Source: Deltaproteobacteria bacterium
GTDB taxonomy: Bacteria > Bdellovibrionota > FAC87 > UBA2466
Direction of reading: 5' to 3'
Length of the DNA: 64,000 bases
Assembly: GCA_900299195.1 (NCBI GenBank)
Contig: OMIX01000093.1
Coordinates: forward strand, 1-64,000
Each line of letters starts with the position of its first letter. Within the stretch, counting starts at the first letter, position 1. The notes beneath the pieces were generated by a model that had not been told where the DNA came from, made no database searches, and saw nothing but the letters and a program-made list of their open reading frames with translations. Shown here piece after piece: positions 53,012 to 61,330 of this stretch. The position numbers and the translations under genes were made by a program.

Positions 53012-53575
53012 CTAAAAACCTCTTCGCCCAAAGCCTCTTGAACTGAGCCCTCTAAACGCGCCAGCAGCGTTTAATTGTCTTACCTGCTCCAAAGTGTCGT
53101 TCCGCAACGGAACAATGGCTCCACCTAAAATTTTTCCGTCATTAAACACCAGGGGTCTGTCGGTGCTAAGCAAATCGGAATCGAACTGTTCAAAAAACTG
53201 ACCCTGGTCATTAACAGCGATATTTGAACTTGCGATTCGACGAAGCCCTCGTCCATTGAGATTTTCGGAAAGTCCCGCCAGTCTGGAAAGATCCCCGGTG
53301 GGGTCTAAGGCCAGGTTTGAGAAGGGGTCAACCGCCCTTCGAGCTAAAGCCAATCTGTCGATATCGTTGAATCTAAAGTTATTGACTCGATTGAAATTTC
53401 TGGCCACCCCACGACGGCGAGGGGCCGGTTGTGCTCTTCGACCAAAAACAGCTCTCCTAAAACCCCCGCGTCTGCGGCGAGCTTCTGCGGTTTCTTCGCT
53501 GAAGACAAAAAGCGAAAGGACCAAGAGAATGAGAAATAAATAACCACGTCGGCTAACATTTTTCCACAGCGACAT
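53012..53575 (-). CDS. Arg-rich secreted protein of unknown function
   Basis: The 187-residue protein starts at the ATG at 53575, which has GAGGTGG four bases upstream; a GTG-like extension to 53599 lacks such a signal. It has a signal peptide (about 1-30), then RRRRGGFRRAVFGRRAQPAP and an Asn/Arg/Leu-rich remainder ending SSRGFGRRGF. The composition is basic and low in complexity, and the family is unknown. It is followed by the haem protein gene on the same strand after 220 bases. Confidence 0.55.
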   Translation of the reverse strand: MSLWKNVSRRGYLFLILLVLSLFVFSEETAEARRRRGGFRRAVFGRRAQPAPRRRGVARNFNRVNNFRFNDIDRLALARRAVDPFSNLALDPTGDLSRLAGLSENLNGRGLRRIASSNIAVNDQGQFFEQFDSDLLSTDRPLVFNDGKILGGAIVPLRNDTLEQVRQLNAAGAFRGLSSRGFGRRGF

Positions 53576-53870
53576 AACCACCTCAACTAGAAGATTCAAC
53601 TCTTATTGAATCCCACTCTTTAAACACTACAGAGAGCATATGAGATGCCACATGAAAGAACTGCGTCAGCCAAAATCGCTAATCCAAAGAATACAGGGCT
53701 TTAGATTCCGTTAAGCTCAGAATACATGAGATGTGAATCCTCTTTGTGGACTGATTAAAAGCGATCCAGTTGACTTGCAAAAAACGGCCTCCAATGGGCT
53801 CCACGTAATTTGTCAGCTGCAGGATGTCCTAGTCTCAAAGGGGCGGTACGAAGCTTCCTAGAATATCGCT
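53576..53870. other. Intergenic stretch without a recognisable gene
   Basis: These roughly 300 bases between the Arg-rich protein gene and the ferredoxin terminator contain no open frame with coding character, no tRNA-like cloverleaf and no repeat that I could see. They presumably hold the promoter of the 53575 gene. Confidence 0.4.
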
Positions 53871-53912
53871 AAAAATAAAAAACCCGAACCGTTCGTGACG
53901 GATCGGGCTTTT
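53871..53912 (-). terminator. Rho-independent terminator of the ferredoxin gene
   Basis: On the minus strand, CCCGATCCG and CGGTTCGGG pair around a short loop (53883-53907, one mismatch) and are followed by TTTTTTATTTTT (53871-53882). It lies 45 bases beyond the ferredoxin stop codon and is a textbook intrinsic terminator. Confidence 0.85.
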
Positions 53913-53956
53913 AAAGCGGATTAAGCTAATCGACTCAAACGAAAATCCCAATCGTT

Positions 53957-54295
53957 TTAGGGCCAGTTCGCTGGCACATAACCTTGCGAATCGAGTTTTT
54001 TCAACTCATCCAGCGGTTTTGCTGAAGGCATAGGATCCTTCTTCTGATTGATCACAGGATTAGCTGACGCTCCATCACGGTTGATATCGACATAAGCCTG
54101 AAATTTGCTCGGAAGATTCTCTTCAGAGTAGATAGCTTCCACAGGACAAGCAGGAACGCAAGCATCGCAGTTTACACAAGTGTCTGGATTAATATAAAGG
54201 ATTCTTTCCCCTTCATGGAAAGCGTCCACCGGACAAACCGCCACACAATCGGTATATTTGCAATCAACACAATGCTGAGTCACGATATAAGACAT
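53957..54295 (-). CDS. fdxA: 7Fe (3Fe-4S / 4Fe-4S) ferredoxin FdxA
   Basis: The 112-residue ferredoxin is close to Azotobacter ferredoxin I in layout: VTQHCVDCKYTDCVAVCPVD for the first cluster region and CVNCDACVPACPVEAIYSE for the second, then a C-terminal extension with KKDPMPSAKPLDEL. The cysteine spacing fits one 3Fe-4S and one 4Fe-4S cluster. It is a soluble one-electron carrier. The ATG has a perfect GGAGG ribosome-binding site. The gene stands alone with its own terminator. Confidence 0.93.
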   Translation of the reverse strand: MSYIVTQHCVDCKYTDCVAVCPVDAFHEGERILYINPDTCVNCDACVPACPVEAIYSEENLPSKFQAYVDINRDGASANPVINQKKDPMPSAKPLDELKKLDSQGYVPANWP

Positions 54296-54437
54296 AATTA
54301 CCTCCGAAGTGGATTAAAAATTCCCAATTAGATTACCACCAATACTCCCCTAGGGCGAGCCTAAATTTCGGGCCAAGCCCCTCTTTGCCCCTTGGAGGTG
54401 ATTAACCCTTTGACATCTTCCTCATTGGGCTAACCCT

Positions 54438-54620
54438 CTAACCCTTTACATTTTTTTTAAGACTGCCTTCCCATAAAGAGAGCTGAACTTCAGAAGTGTT
54501 TATTTTAAGAACAGAACGAATCGAAGGGTCTTCTGACTTTCGAGCCCATTCAGCCTTAATCTCATCTGGTATTTCCTTTGCACATAGAACCCAAGCGGAT
54601 GAGTGTCGTGTCTCCCACAT
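54438..54620 (-). CDS. Possible small protein
   Basis: This frame encodes 60 residues (starting MWETRHSSAWVLCAKEIPDE) in an otherwise empty gap between the ferredoxin gene and a divergent lipoprotein gene. Its composition looks protein-like and soluble, but it has only a weak GGGTG element upstream and no recognisable family. It may be a real small gene or chance. Confidence 0.3.
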   Translation of the reverse strand: MWETRHSSAWVLCAKEIPDEIKAEWARKSEDPSIRSVLKINTSEVQLSLWEGSLKKNVKG

Positions 54621-54657
54621 GGACCGACACCCTTAAATCAGTTGTAGTTGATAGCGG

Positions 54658-55428
54658 ATGTGGTTTCGGAGGAAGTGGAAGTTGAAGCGGAATATTTTTT
54701 ATTTAAGTCTCTTTCTTGTGTTATTTTCCCTGGGTTGCTCTAAATCTTCTAGCACTAACTCTCCAGTGCGGCCGAACGATCCGACCACCCCGGTCAATCC
54801 AGTCAATCCGCCTACCAATGACCCTTATGGTGGAGACATTCGAGCCAGCGTTCCTATTAACCTGGTGGATAAAACCTCTTATACCGGTTTAATCGATATC
54901 GCTAAACCCGATATAGTCGAGCTTCCCCTCGTTGGAGACGCTAAAGTTAGACTTCAGATTTCCGATTCCCGTTCTCAAAGTATTAATGGAAGCCTTTTCA
55001 TCGCCTTTGAAGACCAAGCAGGTTTCTGGGGTGCACGTTGGGAAAAAGCAGTTAAAAACACCGGAGTTCAAACTTCTTCTAGCTCTGGACGAACCGTCGA
55101 CCTCATTTTTGCTGATGATCTTTTAGTCGTAAGAACTCAAGGCATTGTTGTGAACCAAAACTTTGTCGGTGCCTTGTATTACAGATTAAGACAACCAGGA
55201 GATACTGCTTGCAAAGCTGTGAAGACCTATTGCACGGTCACATGGCCTGGTTTTCCTCCCTATTCTTTTGAAATTCAAGACGGACAAACCTGTCCCGGCT
55301 ATTCTACCCCTGTAGATACCGTGACTCCTTGCCGTAACTACATGAATCCTTCTAACCCTCAAGTTAAGCAATTGGGGACTTTTACTAATACCTTCTCCAA
55401 CATTGCGACTTTACCGGAGGCACAATGA
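54658..55428 (+). CDS. Putative lipoprotein of unknown function
   Basis: The protein has 256 residues from the ATG at 54658, or 248 if the TTG at 54682 is used; the TTG has the better ribosome-binding site (GGAGG nine bases upstream). A lipoprotein signal ends in FSLGC, followed by a Ser/Pro/Asn-rich linker (NSPVRPNDPTTPVNPVNPP) and a beta-rich domain with four cysteines in its last third. No family is recognised. It overlaps the next gene by 4 bases. Confidence 0.6.
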   Translation: MWFRRKWKLKRNIFYLSLFLVLFSLGCSKSSSTNSPVRPNDPTTPVNPVNPPTNDPYGGDIRASVPINLVDKTSYTGLIDIAKPDIVELPLVGDAKVRLQISDSRSQSINGSLFIAFEDQAGFWGARWEKAVKNTGVQTSSSSGRTVDLIFADDLLVVRTQGIVVNQNFVGALYYRLRQPGDTACKAVKTYCTVTWPGFPPYSFEIQDGQTCPGYSTPVDTVTPCRNYMNPSNPQVKQLGTFTNTFSNIATLPEAQ

Positions 55429-56129
55429 AAAACTCGACCTCATGGTTGTGGCTTCTCAATCTAGCCACTGCAAGCTTTCTCACTTTGATCGTGGCCTGCG
55501 GAGGCGGAAACAACAACAATAATCCCAATCCCGCTCCAGCCGCTTCAAATCCGGCACCCATTTCTCCCGTAGGACCGATGATACCCGGTTCCAACTGCCC
55601 CATCCTAGGCGGTGGAGTTCCCTTAAACTCCAATGGATCTCCGTTTTTTGGTTCCATGAAATCCAACTCTTCTGGAGCTTGGGGCAACACCAACACTTTG
55701 ACGCTAAACTTATCTTTTGCAAATTACTCGGGTCCAGGAACCCTCATACAAAACCTAATTGGAAGTGGCTCATTTGTGTTTCCCGATTTGAGTTATCTTT
55801 TAGGAACACAGACCAACAATATCAACCTTTGCGTCAGCTCCAATAATGTGGGAGCGGCTGGATATAATCCAGGAACCTTCAATATGGGCAACGGAACCCT
55901 GTCACTCACACTCAACGGGACAGTGCCTGTACCTCTCTACAATCCATTTAACTATTATCCCGGTTCCTACCCACCTTCCCCCTCCAATCAAATGGGACAA
56001 GAAGTGATTCGACTCAACATTGGAATGAGCTGCGCCGCCTATGTTAACAACAACCGAATCTTTGGTTGTGTTGACGTCAGAGTCGGCAATTCGCCCTATG
56101 GAAGAGTCATGCAATATTATTCACGTTAG
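55425..56129 (+). CDS. Asn/Pro/Gly-rich putative lipoprotein
   Basis: The 234-residue protein has a lipoprotein signal with lipobox LIVAC, then GGGNNNNNPNPAPAA and a beta-type domain rich in Asn, Gly and Ser with a few cysteines (NCPILGGG, NLCVSSN, MSCAAYV and FGCVDVR). Its ATG overlaps the previous stop (ATGA), so the two lipoproteins are made together. No family is recognised; a surface or outer-membrane-attached role is likely. Confidence 0.6.
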   Translation: MKNSTSWLWLLNLATASFLTLIVACGGGNNNNNPNPAPAASNPAPISPVGPMIPGSNCPILGGGVPLNSNGSPFFGSMKSNSSGAWGNTNTLTLNLSFANYSGPGTLIQNLIGSGSFVFPDLSYLLGTQTNNINLCVSSNNVGAAGYNPGTFNMGNGTLSLTLNGTVPVPLYNPFNYYPGSYPPSPSNQMGQEVIRLNIGMSCAAYVNNNRIFGCVDVRVGNSPYGRVMQYYSR

Positions 56130-56144
56130 AAAAGGACAGCACCC

Positions 56145-56399
56145 GTGAAAGATGATGATAAAACAGTAGAAATTATTATCCCGAATACAAATCCCTCTGT
56201 GAACATCAGCCCAAGCTTAGCTTCTCAGAGTGACATGAGAGTTGCTCACAGAAGCACAACCCATTCAGTGGCTCCCAAAGTGAGTTCCATCGTCGCTCCA
56301 AGCTGGACCGACGTCCTCAAAAGAGAACTATCAGAGGACTGGACCCTACGGGTGCTCGCAGCCCTCACTATTCTAGTTTTAAGTTTATTGGTGCTCTAA
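56145..56399 (+). CDS. Small tail-anchored membrane protein
   Basis: The 84-residue protein starts at a GTG 15 bases after the lipoprotein gene. It has a hydrophilic N-terminal 60 residues and a single C-terminal hydrophobic helix (VLAALTILVLSLLVL) that ends at the stop codon, the layout of a tail anchor. The family is unknown. It is the third gene of the lipoprotein unit. Confidence 0.45.
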   Translation: MKDDDKTVEIIIPNTNPSVNISPSLASQSDMRVAHRSTTHSVAPKVSSIVAPSWTDVLKRELSEDWTLRVLAALTILVLSLLVL

Positions 56400-56413
56400 A
56401 TACCGTCTCAAAG

Positions 56414-56944
56414 TTAGTTCTTCTTGCTAGAACCTTTTCGAGTGGAATTAAACTTTTCAATCACTTGATCGGTCAAATCTTCGGCACTTTGACTAAAGAG
56501 CACTGCCCCTTCATTTTTTTCAAGAATCAAGGTGAACCCTTTTTCTTTTCCGACACTTTCAATCACAGCTCTTAATTCGTCGATAATGGGTTTAGTAAGC
56601 TCTCTTTCCCTTTTTTGGAGATCCATTTGGCTCTCAGCAGCTTCCTTCTGAAGTTCCATAAACTTCTTCTGAAGCTCTTGTTGTTTTTTTGTTTTGTTAG
56701 CATCGTTTAAGAGAGCCGATTTTTTCTCGAAACTTTCTGCTTCTTTTTGAAGTTCGTTTTGTCGCTTCTCCAGTTCCCCTCTCTTGGAGGTCACTTCTTT
56801 TTCTAGTGATTTTTTAGCATTTTTTCCAGCTTCCACATTTTGCAAAGCTTTCTGTAGATCCACTAAACCTAAATGAAAGCCGTCAGAAGCAAAAATGTTT
56901 CCTGTAAAAACCAACACCATTGAAATGATAAAACTTAGACGCAT
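56414..56944 (-). CDS. skp: Periplasmic OmpH/Skp-family chaperone
   Basis: The 176-residue protein has a signal peptide (about 1-19), then the family start FHLGLVDLQKALQNVEAGK. A long Lys/Glu coiled coil forms the tentacles, and a C-terminal strand region contains EKGFTLILEKNEGAVLFS. Skp holds unfolded outer-membrane proteins on the way to the BAM complex. It follows bamA by 15 bases, the usual arrangement. Confidence 0.92.
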   Translation of the reverse strand: MRLSFIISMVLVFTGNIFASDGFHLGLVDLQKALQNVEAGKNAKKSLEKEVTSKRGELEKRQNELQKEAESFEKKSALLNDANKTKKQQELQKKFMELQKEAAESQMDLQKRERELTKPIIDELRAVIESVGKEKGFTLILEKNEGAVLFSQSAEDLTDQVIEKFNSTRKGSSKKN

Positions 56945-56959
56945 ATTTTTTTCCTTTTC

Positions 56960-59299
56960 TTAAAATGGCGGTCCGATTGTGAAAAAGAATTTCGAAGCAC
57001 CAGATTTAACCATAGGATAGCCAAACTCAAAACGCAAGGGGCCTATCGGCGTAAACCATCGAAATCCCCAACCTAAGTTTGCGTAAAGTTTAGGTCCCGA
57101 ACTCTTAGATAAATCATTAAAGGCATTGCCCACGTCAGCAAACAAGACCCCTCGTATCCTGGCCTCTTTTAATAGGGGGAATTCTATTTCAGCATTCATC
57201 AAAACCTGATTCAATCCCCCAATGAGAATTTGTTTGCCAGCCAGCCCCTGCTTTTTAGCCTCTTCGGAAAGATCATCTGGATTCGTACTTAACGAGACGG
57301 GTTCTCCCCCGATACTGAACGGATCGTAACCCCTTAAGGAAAACAATCCCCCCATCAAAAAGAGTTCATTGTTAGGAACTCGACGGCTTCCCGTTCTAGA
57401 AATATTGGACCCTGTGACATTGAGTCTGAAAATAAAATCCCAAATAATCGGATGAAAATATTTAGCGGTGGCAGTCGACTTAAGGAAATACCGATCTCCA
57501 CCTAAGCCCGCATACTCTGAAGTCACACTTCCAAAAAACCCTTCTCGGGGATCAAAGCGGTCATCACGTTTGTCGTACACAAGATTGCCCGCAAGAGAGC
57601 TCGTGTAACCGTTCACATCTTCTTTGGGGTAAAGGGTTTTGTCGATTACAGTCGAAGGACGCACATAAGCGTGCTCAAACTTGTAAGTCAAAAACAGGTT
57701 GAGAAAGTTGTAAACAGGATGACCCAGTTTAACCGCGGAACCGGTCTTGATCTCTTCAAAACTATTAATCGCTTCTAAAACCGCTACGTTCCTTCGAACT
57801 TGGTAAAGATCGCCTCCTACACTCCAAAGAGTGGCTCCGTAGTAAGGTTCTTGAAAACTCAACGAGTATTCATAAAGTTGAGTTCCTGTTTGAATCTGTG
57901 CTGAGAAGCTCGCTACTTGACCATTACCCAAAAAGTTATTCTGAGAAAGCTGGGCATTCGCAATAAATCCGACTCCTCCAGTGGAATAACCGGCCCCAAT
58001 GACTAACTGGCCCGTGGACCGCTCTTTCACCTTCACATCGATATCCACCACATTCGGATACTCTTTCGAGGTGGTCTGGTGAAATTCTACAGAATCGAAG
58101 AAACCTAAACGGGTCACATTTTCTTTGCTCTCCCGTTTCTTGGTTCCATTGTACAGCTCTCCTTCATTAAAGGTTAGCTCTCGACGAACCACTTTATCTT
58201 TGGTCTTAGTGTTACTGGAGACCGTAACTTTCCCAATGTAAACCCGCTGGCCCAGATCCACTTCAAAAGTGATATCCACTTGGCGAGTATCGTCGTGAAT
58301 AATGGGTTGGGGCACAATATTAGCGAAAGCATAACCCAGATCACCGTATTTTTCGGTCAATCGAAGGGTGTCCCTTCTTAGCGTTTCCGTGTTAAATGTT
58401 TCTCCTGTGAGAAGGCTCATGTCTTCGTTGAGTTCGGCCCTCGAGAAAAGCAGTTCCCCACCAAAATCAATATTTCCCACGGTGTATTGCATTCCCTCAT
58501 CAACAAAAAAGGTAATGTAGATCCACTTCTTATCAGGGGAAACGGTCACTTCAGGTTTGCCAAATCTAGCCTTCACATAACCCAAAGTTCCGTAATAAAA
58601 ACCGAGAGCGGCAATATCTCTTTCAAAAACGACTTCTCGATAAGACCCACTTCCGGTGAGCCAAGAAAAGGCTCCGCCTTCTCGGGTCTGCATCACTCGT
58701 TTTAAATCATCAGAGGAAATCATCTTGTTTCCGATGATGTTCACTTTTTTTACAGTAATTTTGTCGTTCTCTTGGGCCTTAAAGAGAATGCTGACATCAC
58801 TACTTTCAGGTAGGGGTTTGATTTCGTAACTGACATCGGCCAGGTAATAACCCTTCTCTTCATATTTTTGAGTTATTTTTTCGACCGACTCATTCACTTT
58901 TTGACGATTTAAAAGTTCATATTCTTTAATAAGAATTAAGTCTTTCAACTCATCTTTTTCAATCGACTCAAGTCCTTCAAACTCAATCTTAGCAATCGTC
59001 GGTTTCTCTTTAACTTTAAAAATGATTTTGAGTCCGTCTGAAGTTTCCTCTTCAAACACCGACACATCCTCAAAAAACCCCAGGCTAAATAAAGTTCGAA
59101 TGTCGGAAGTGATCAGCTCTTTCGAAAACGTCCCATTCACTTGAGTTTTCAGCTTTTGCTTTACAGCTGCACTTTCAATTTTTCGATTGCCCTGAATCTC
59201 GACGGCGGAAACCACATCCCTTGCAGCTAAAGCAGGAAAACTTCCCTGAAACAGAAGGGAAAATAACAAGGCAGAAATGATGAAACTTATGTTACGCAA
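56960..59299 (-). CDS. bamA: Outer-membrane protein assembly factor BamA
   Basis: The 779-residue protein has a signal peptide (about 1-25), five POTRA domains to roughly residue 425 (for example VSAVEIQGNRKIESAAVKQK, FEGLESIEKDELKDLI and VNIIGNKMISSDDLKRVMQ), and a 16-stranded barrel with the family motifs YDKRDDRFDPREGF and LFLMGGLFSLRGYD (the RGF/RGY loop). It ends in KFFFTIGPPF. BamA inserts beta-barrel proteins into the outer membrane. A sigma-70-like promoter lies at 59381-59410. Confidence 0.96.
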   Translation of the reverse strand: MRNISFIISALLFSLLFQGSFPALAARDVVSAVEIQGNRKIESAAVKQKLKTQVNGTFSKELITSDIRTLFSLGFFEDVSVFEEETSDGLKIIFKVKEKPTIAKIEFEGLESIEKDELKDLILIKEYELLNRQKVNESVEKITQKYEEKGYYLADVSYEIKPLPESSDVSILFKAQENDKITVKKVNIIGNKMISSDDLKRVMQTREGGAFSWLTGSGSYREVVFERDIAALGFYYGTLGYVKARFGKPEVTVSPDKKWIYITFFVDEGMQYTVGNIDFGGELLFSRAELNEDMSLLTGETFNTETLRRDTLRLTEKYGDLGYAFANIVPQPIIHDDTRQVDITFEVDLGQRVYIGKVTVSSNTKTKDKVVRRELTFNEGELYNGTKKRESKENVTRLGFFDSVEFHQTTSKEYPNVVDIDVKVKERSTGQLVIGAGYSTGGVGFIANAQLSQNNFLGNGQVASFSAQIQTGTQLYEYSLSFQEPYYGATLWSVGGDLYQVRRNVAVLEAINSFEEIKTGSAVKLGHPVYNFLNLFLTYKFEHAYVRPSTVIDKTLYPKEDVNGYTSSLAGNLVYDKRDDRFDPREGFFGSVTSEYAGLGGDRYFLKSTATAKYFHPIIWDFIFRLNVTGSNISRTGSRRVPNNELFLMGGLFSLRGYDPFSIGGEPVSLSTNPDDLSEEAKKQGLAGKQILIGGLNQVLMNAEIEFPLLKEARIRGVLFADVGNAFNDLSKSSGPKLYANLGWGFRWFTPIGPLRFEFGYPMVKSGASKFFFTIGPPF

Positions 59300-59380
59300 C
59301 TCTTCTCTCGCACCTTTAAGACTTCACTAGATTATCTCGAGCTAAGTACTTGTATTTATTAAACAACCTATTGAGGGGCG

Positions 59381-59410
59381 ATTCTAACCTTAGAGCAGAG
59401 TAATTGTAAA
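59381..59410 (-). promoter_or_regulatory. Candidate sigma-70-type promoter of bamA-skp
   Basis: On the minus strand TTTACA (59405-59410) and TAGAAT (59381-59386) are five-of-six matches to -35 and -10 hexamers with an 18-base spacer, about 80 bases upstream of the bamA start. Found by eye. Confidence 0.4.
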
Positions 59411-59444
59411 CGACGAGTTAACGGAAATCTCACTTTTTATTAAC

Positions 59445-60152
59445 TCATTGTGTCGCAGAAGAGCCACCGGCCAGCGTAAAAAGCTCCCCTTGATCCAACC
59501 TAAGAACCCGAGGAAAAGATTGGGCCAAAGTTTCATCGTGAGTGACCGAGACCAGCGCAATCCCATGTTCCTCTTGGAGTAAGCGAATCATCTCAAAAAT
59601 TTGACGACCAGTTGCCGTATCCAGGTTACCGGTCATTTCATCGGTCAAAAGAAGTTTGGGTTTCATCATGAGGGCTCTTGCGATAGCGACTCGTTGTTGC
59701 TCCCCACCTGAAAGTTGATTCGGCTTATGGGTCAACCGATCTCCTAGCCCGACCCGTTTGAGTAGGTTTTCTGCTAGGCCCCTAGCTTTGGATTTACTCT
59801 CTCCGGCCAACAAACTTGGCATCATCACATTCTCAAGCGCAGAAAATTCGATCATCAAATAATGAAACTGAAACACAAAACCGATCTGGCGATTTCTAAA
59901 ACGAGCTAGATCATTTTCCCCTAAATCGAAAATATCTTTTCCTTTAAACTTCACAACACCGTGAGAGGGAGCTTCCAGTGTGCCTAAAATATGGAGTAAA
60001 GTGCTCTTGCCAGCTCCGCTTTTGCCTAAAATCGCAATTCGGTCATTCACTCCAATATCTAAATCGACCCGTTTGAGCACACTCACGGGAGGCTCCCCTT
60101 TTCGTCGATAAATCTTAGAAACATCTCTTGCTGATAAAAGAAGTTCACTCAT
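59445..60152 (-). CDS. lolD: Lipoprotein-releasing ABC ATPase LolD
   Basis: With the ATG at 60152 the protein has 235 residues; this start has GGAGG nine bases upstream and overlaps the lolC stop by 8 bases. It has Walker [15 protein letters not shown], the signature [15 protein letters not shown], Walker [13 protein letters not shown] (Met in place of the usual Pro) and switch SVTHDE. LolD drives release of lipoproteins from the inner membrane with LolC/E. MacB-like ATPases are close relatives, but the adjacent permease supports LolD. Confidence 0.9.
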   Translation of the reverse strand: MSELLLSARDVSKIYRRKGEPPVSVLKRVDLDIGVNDRIAILGKSGAGKSTLLHILGTLEAPSHGVVKFKGKDIFDLGENDLARFRNRQIGFVFQFHYLMIEFSALENVMMPSLLAGESKSKARGLAENLLKRVGLGDRLTHKPNQLSGGEQQRVAIARALMMKPKLLLTDEMTGNLDTATGRQIFEMIRLLQEEHGIALVSVTHDETLAQSFPRVLRLDQGELFTLAGGSSATQ

Positions 60153-61329
60153 ACCGTAATGCCTCCACCGGTCTCGCATAAGCCGCCCTTAAGGCAGGCA
60201 ATACACTAAAAACGATACAAAGCCCCAAAGCTGCTAATGAAATCAAAAGCACATCTCCCACCGCAATTTTAAAGGGAAGCCGATTCGTATTATAAATAGC
60301 TTCATTTAAAATAGAGGGTTGATACTTTTCTACTAGTTTACACGTCAAAAATCCGAATCCTAGTCCCAAGGAAACTCCGATGGCCCCTACCACAGCACCT
60401 TGTGCGAGAAAAAATAAAAATACCCCTCGAGCTTTAAAACCCATGGCCCTTAAAATAGCCATGTCTTTTCGTCGATAGTGAGAACTCATCATCAGAAGAC
60501 TGATCACATTCACCCCAGCCAGCCCTACAATAATTTCAAGAACTAAAAACAATCGGCGTTTTTGATCCTCGACTGCTAAAAAAAGATTCTGGTTGATCTG
60601 ATTCCAGGTTTTGACTTGAGCATTTTTTTGAAGAGCTACTTTAACGGCTCTAGCTGCACGAAAAAGAGGGACCGCTTCCTTAATTTTCACTTTATACAAA
60701 ACAGGGCTATTGGTTTTATTAAAAATGGTACGTAAGACATTGAGATCGATTCTGGCATAGTGGAGATCGTGATCATAAAGACCAAACTTCGTGATGGCTG
60801 TGACCGTAAAAGGCTCTAGCTGATTCTTTTGGCCCGGAATAAAAATCTCCACCGAATCGCCCACCTGAGCACGAATTTTCTTTGCCAATTGAGAACCTAA
60901 CCAAATCCAATGAGCGTTCCGTACTTCCGATTGCCCTTTTGGCTCTGCTAACCAAACCTGCTCCCACTGAGTCACTTGAGACGAAGATGCCAAATCAATT
61001 CCCTCTAACGTCACTCCCGCAACTCCCTCTTTAATCAACATGCTCTGCCCCAAACCAAAGGGAGTGAGAGCTTGAACTTCCGGAATCTTGTGAATGATTT
61101 CCGGAAAATTAACTTTGGCAGCAGAGTTTTTAGGAATCACCACCATATCAGAAGAGATCGCGGTGTATTTATCTTCTAGAAACTCGAGAAACCCAGTCAT
61201 GACTGACAGAACCAACATAAGCTGAATGATTCCAATCACAACTCCAATGACCGACACCCAGAGCGCAAAAGACAAGAGGTTTCCCTCTTTAGGAACCAAA
61301 TATCTTCGCAATAGGAAAAGAATAGGCAT
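60145..61329 (-). CDS. lolC: Lipoprotein-releasing ABC permease (LolC/LolE family)
   Basis: The 394-residue protein has the LolC layout: first membrane helix near 20-45, a large periplasmic domain (about 50-260), three further helices in an FtsX domain with ILRAMGFKARGVFLFFLAQG and a C-terminal [13 protein letters not shown]. Only one such permease gene is present here, so the transporter may be a homodimer (LolF-like) or have its partner elsewhere. It lies 1 base downstream of valS and overlaps lolD. Confidence 0.9.
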   Translation of the reverse strand: MPILFLLRRYLVPKEGNLLSFALWVSVIGVVIGIIQLMLVLSVMTGFLEFLEDKYTAISSDMVVIPKNSAAKVNFPEIIHKIPEVQALTPFGLGQSMLIKEGVAGVTLEGIDLASSSQVTQWEQVWLAEPKGQSEVRNAHWIWLGSQLAKKIRAQVGDSVEIFIPGQKNQLEPFTVTAITKFGLYDHDLHYARIDLNVLRTIFNKTNSPVLYKVKIKEAVPLFRAARAVKVALQKNAQVKTWNQINQNLFLAVEDQKRRLFLVLEIIVGLAGVNVISLLMMSSHYRRKDMAILRAMGFKARGVFLFFLAQGAVVGAIGVSLGLGFGFLTCKLVEKYQPSILNEAIYNTNRLPFKIAVGDVLLISLAALGLCIVFSVLPALRAAYARPVEALRYE

Positions 61330-61330
61330 C

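Noticed and set aside
52900-53070. A 56-codon minus-strand frame overlapping the 3' end of the Arg-rich gene, with a protein-like Lys/Leu-rich sequence ending KVAESISE
   Set aside because: It has no ATG or GTG start in a plausible position and no ribosome-binding site. The known gene's own ending (FGRRGF) matches its composition, so the extra frame is probably chance, though a one-base indel in the T-run at the stop cannot be excluded.
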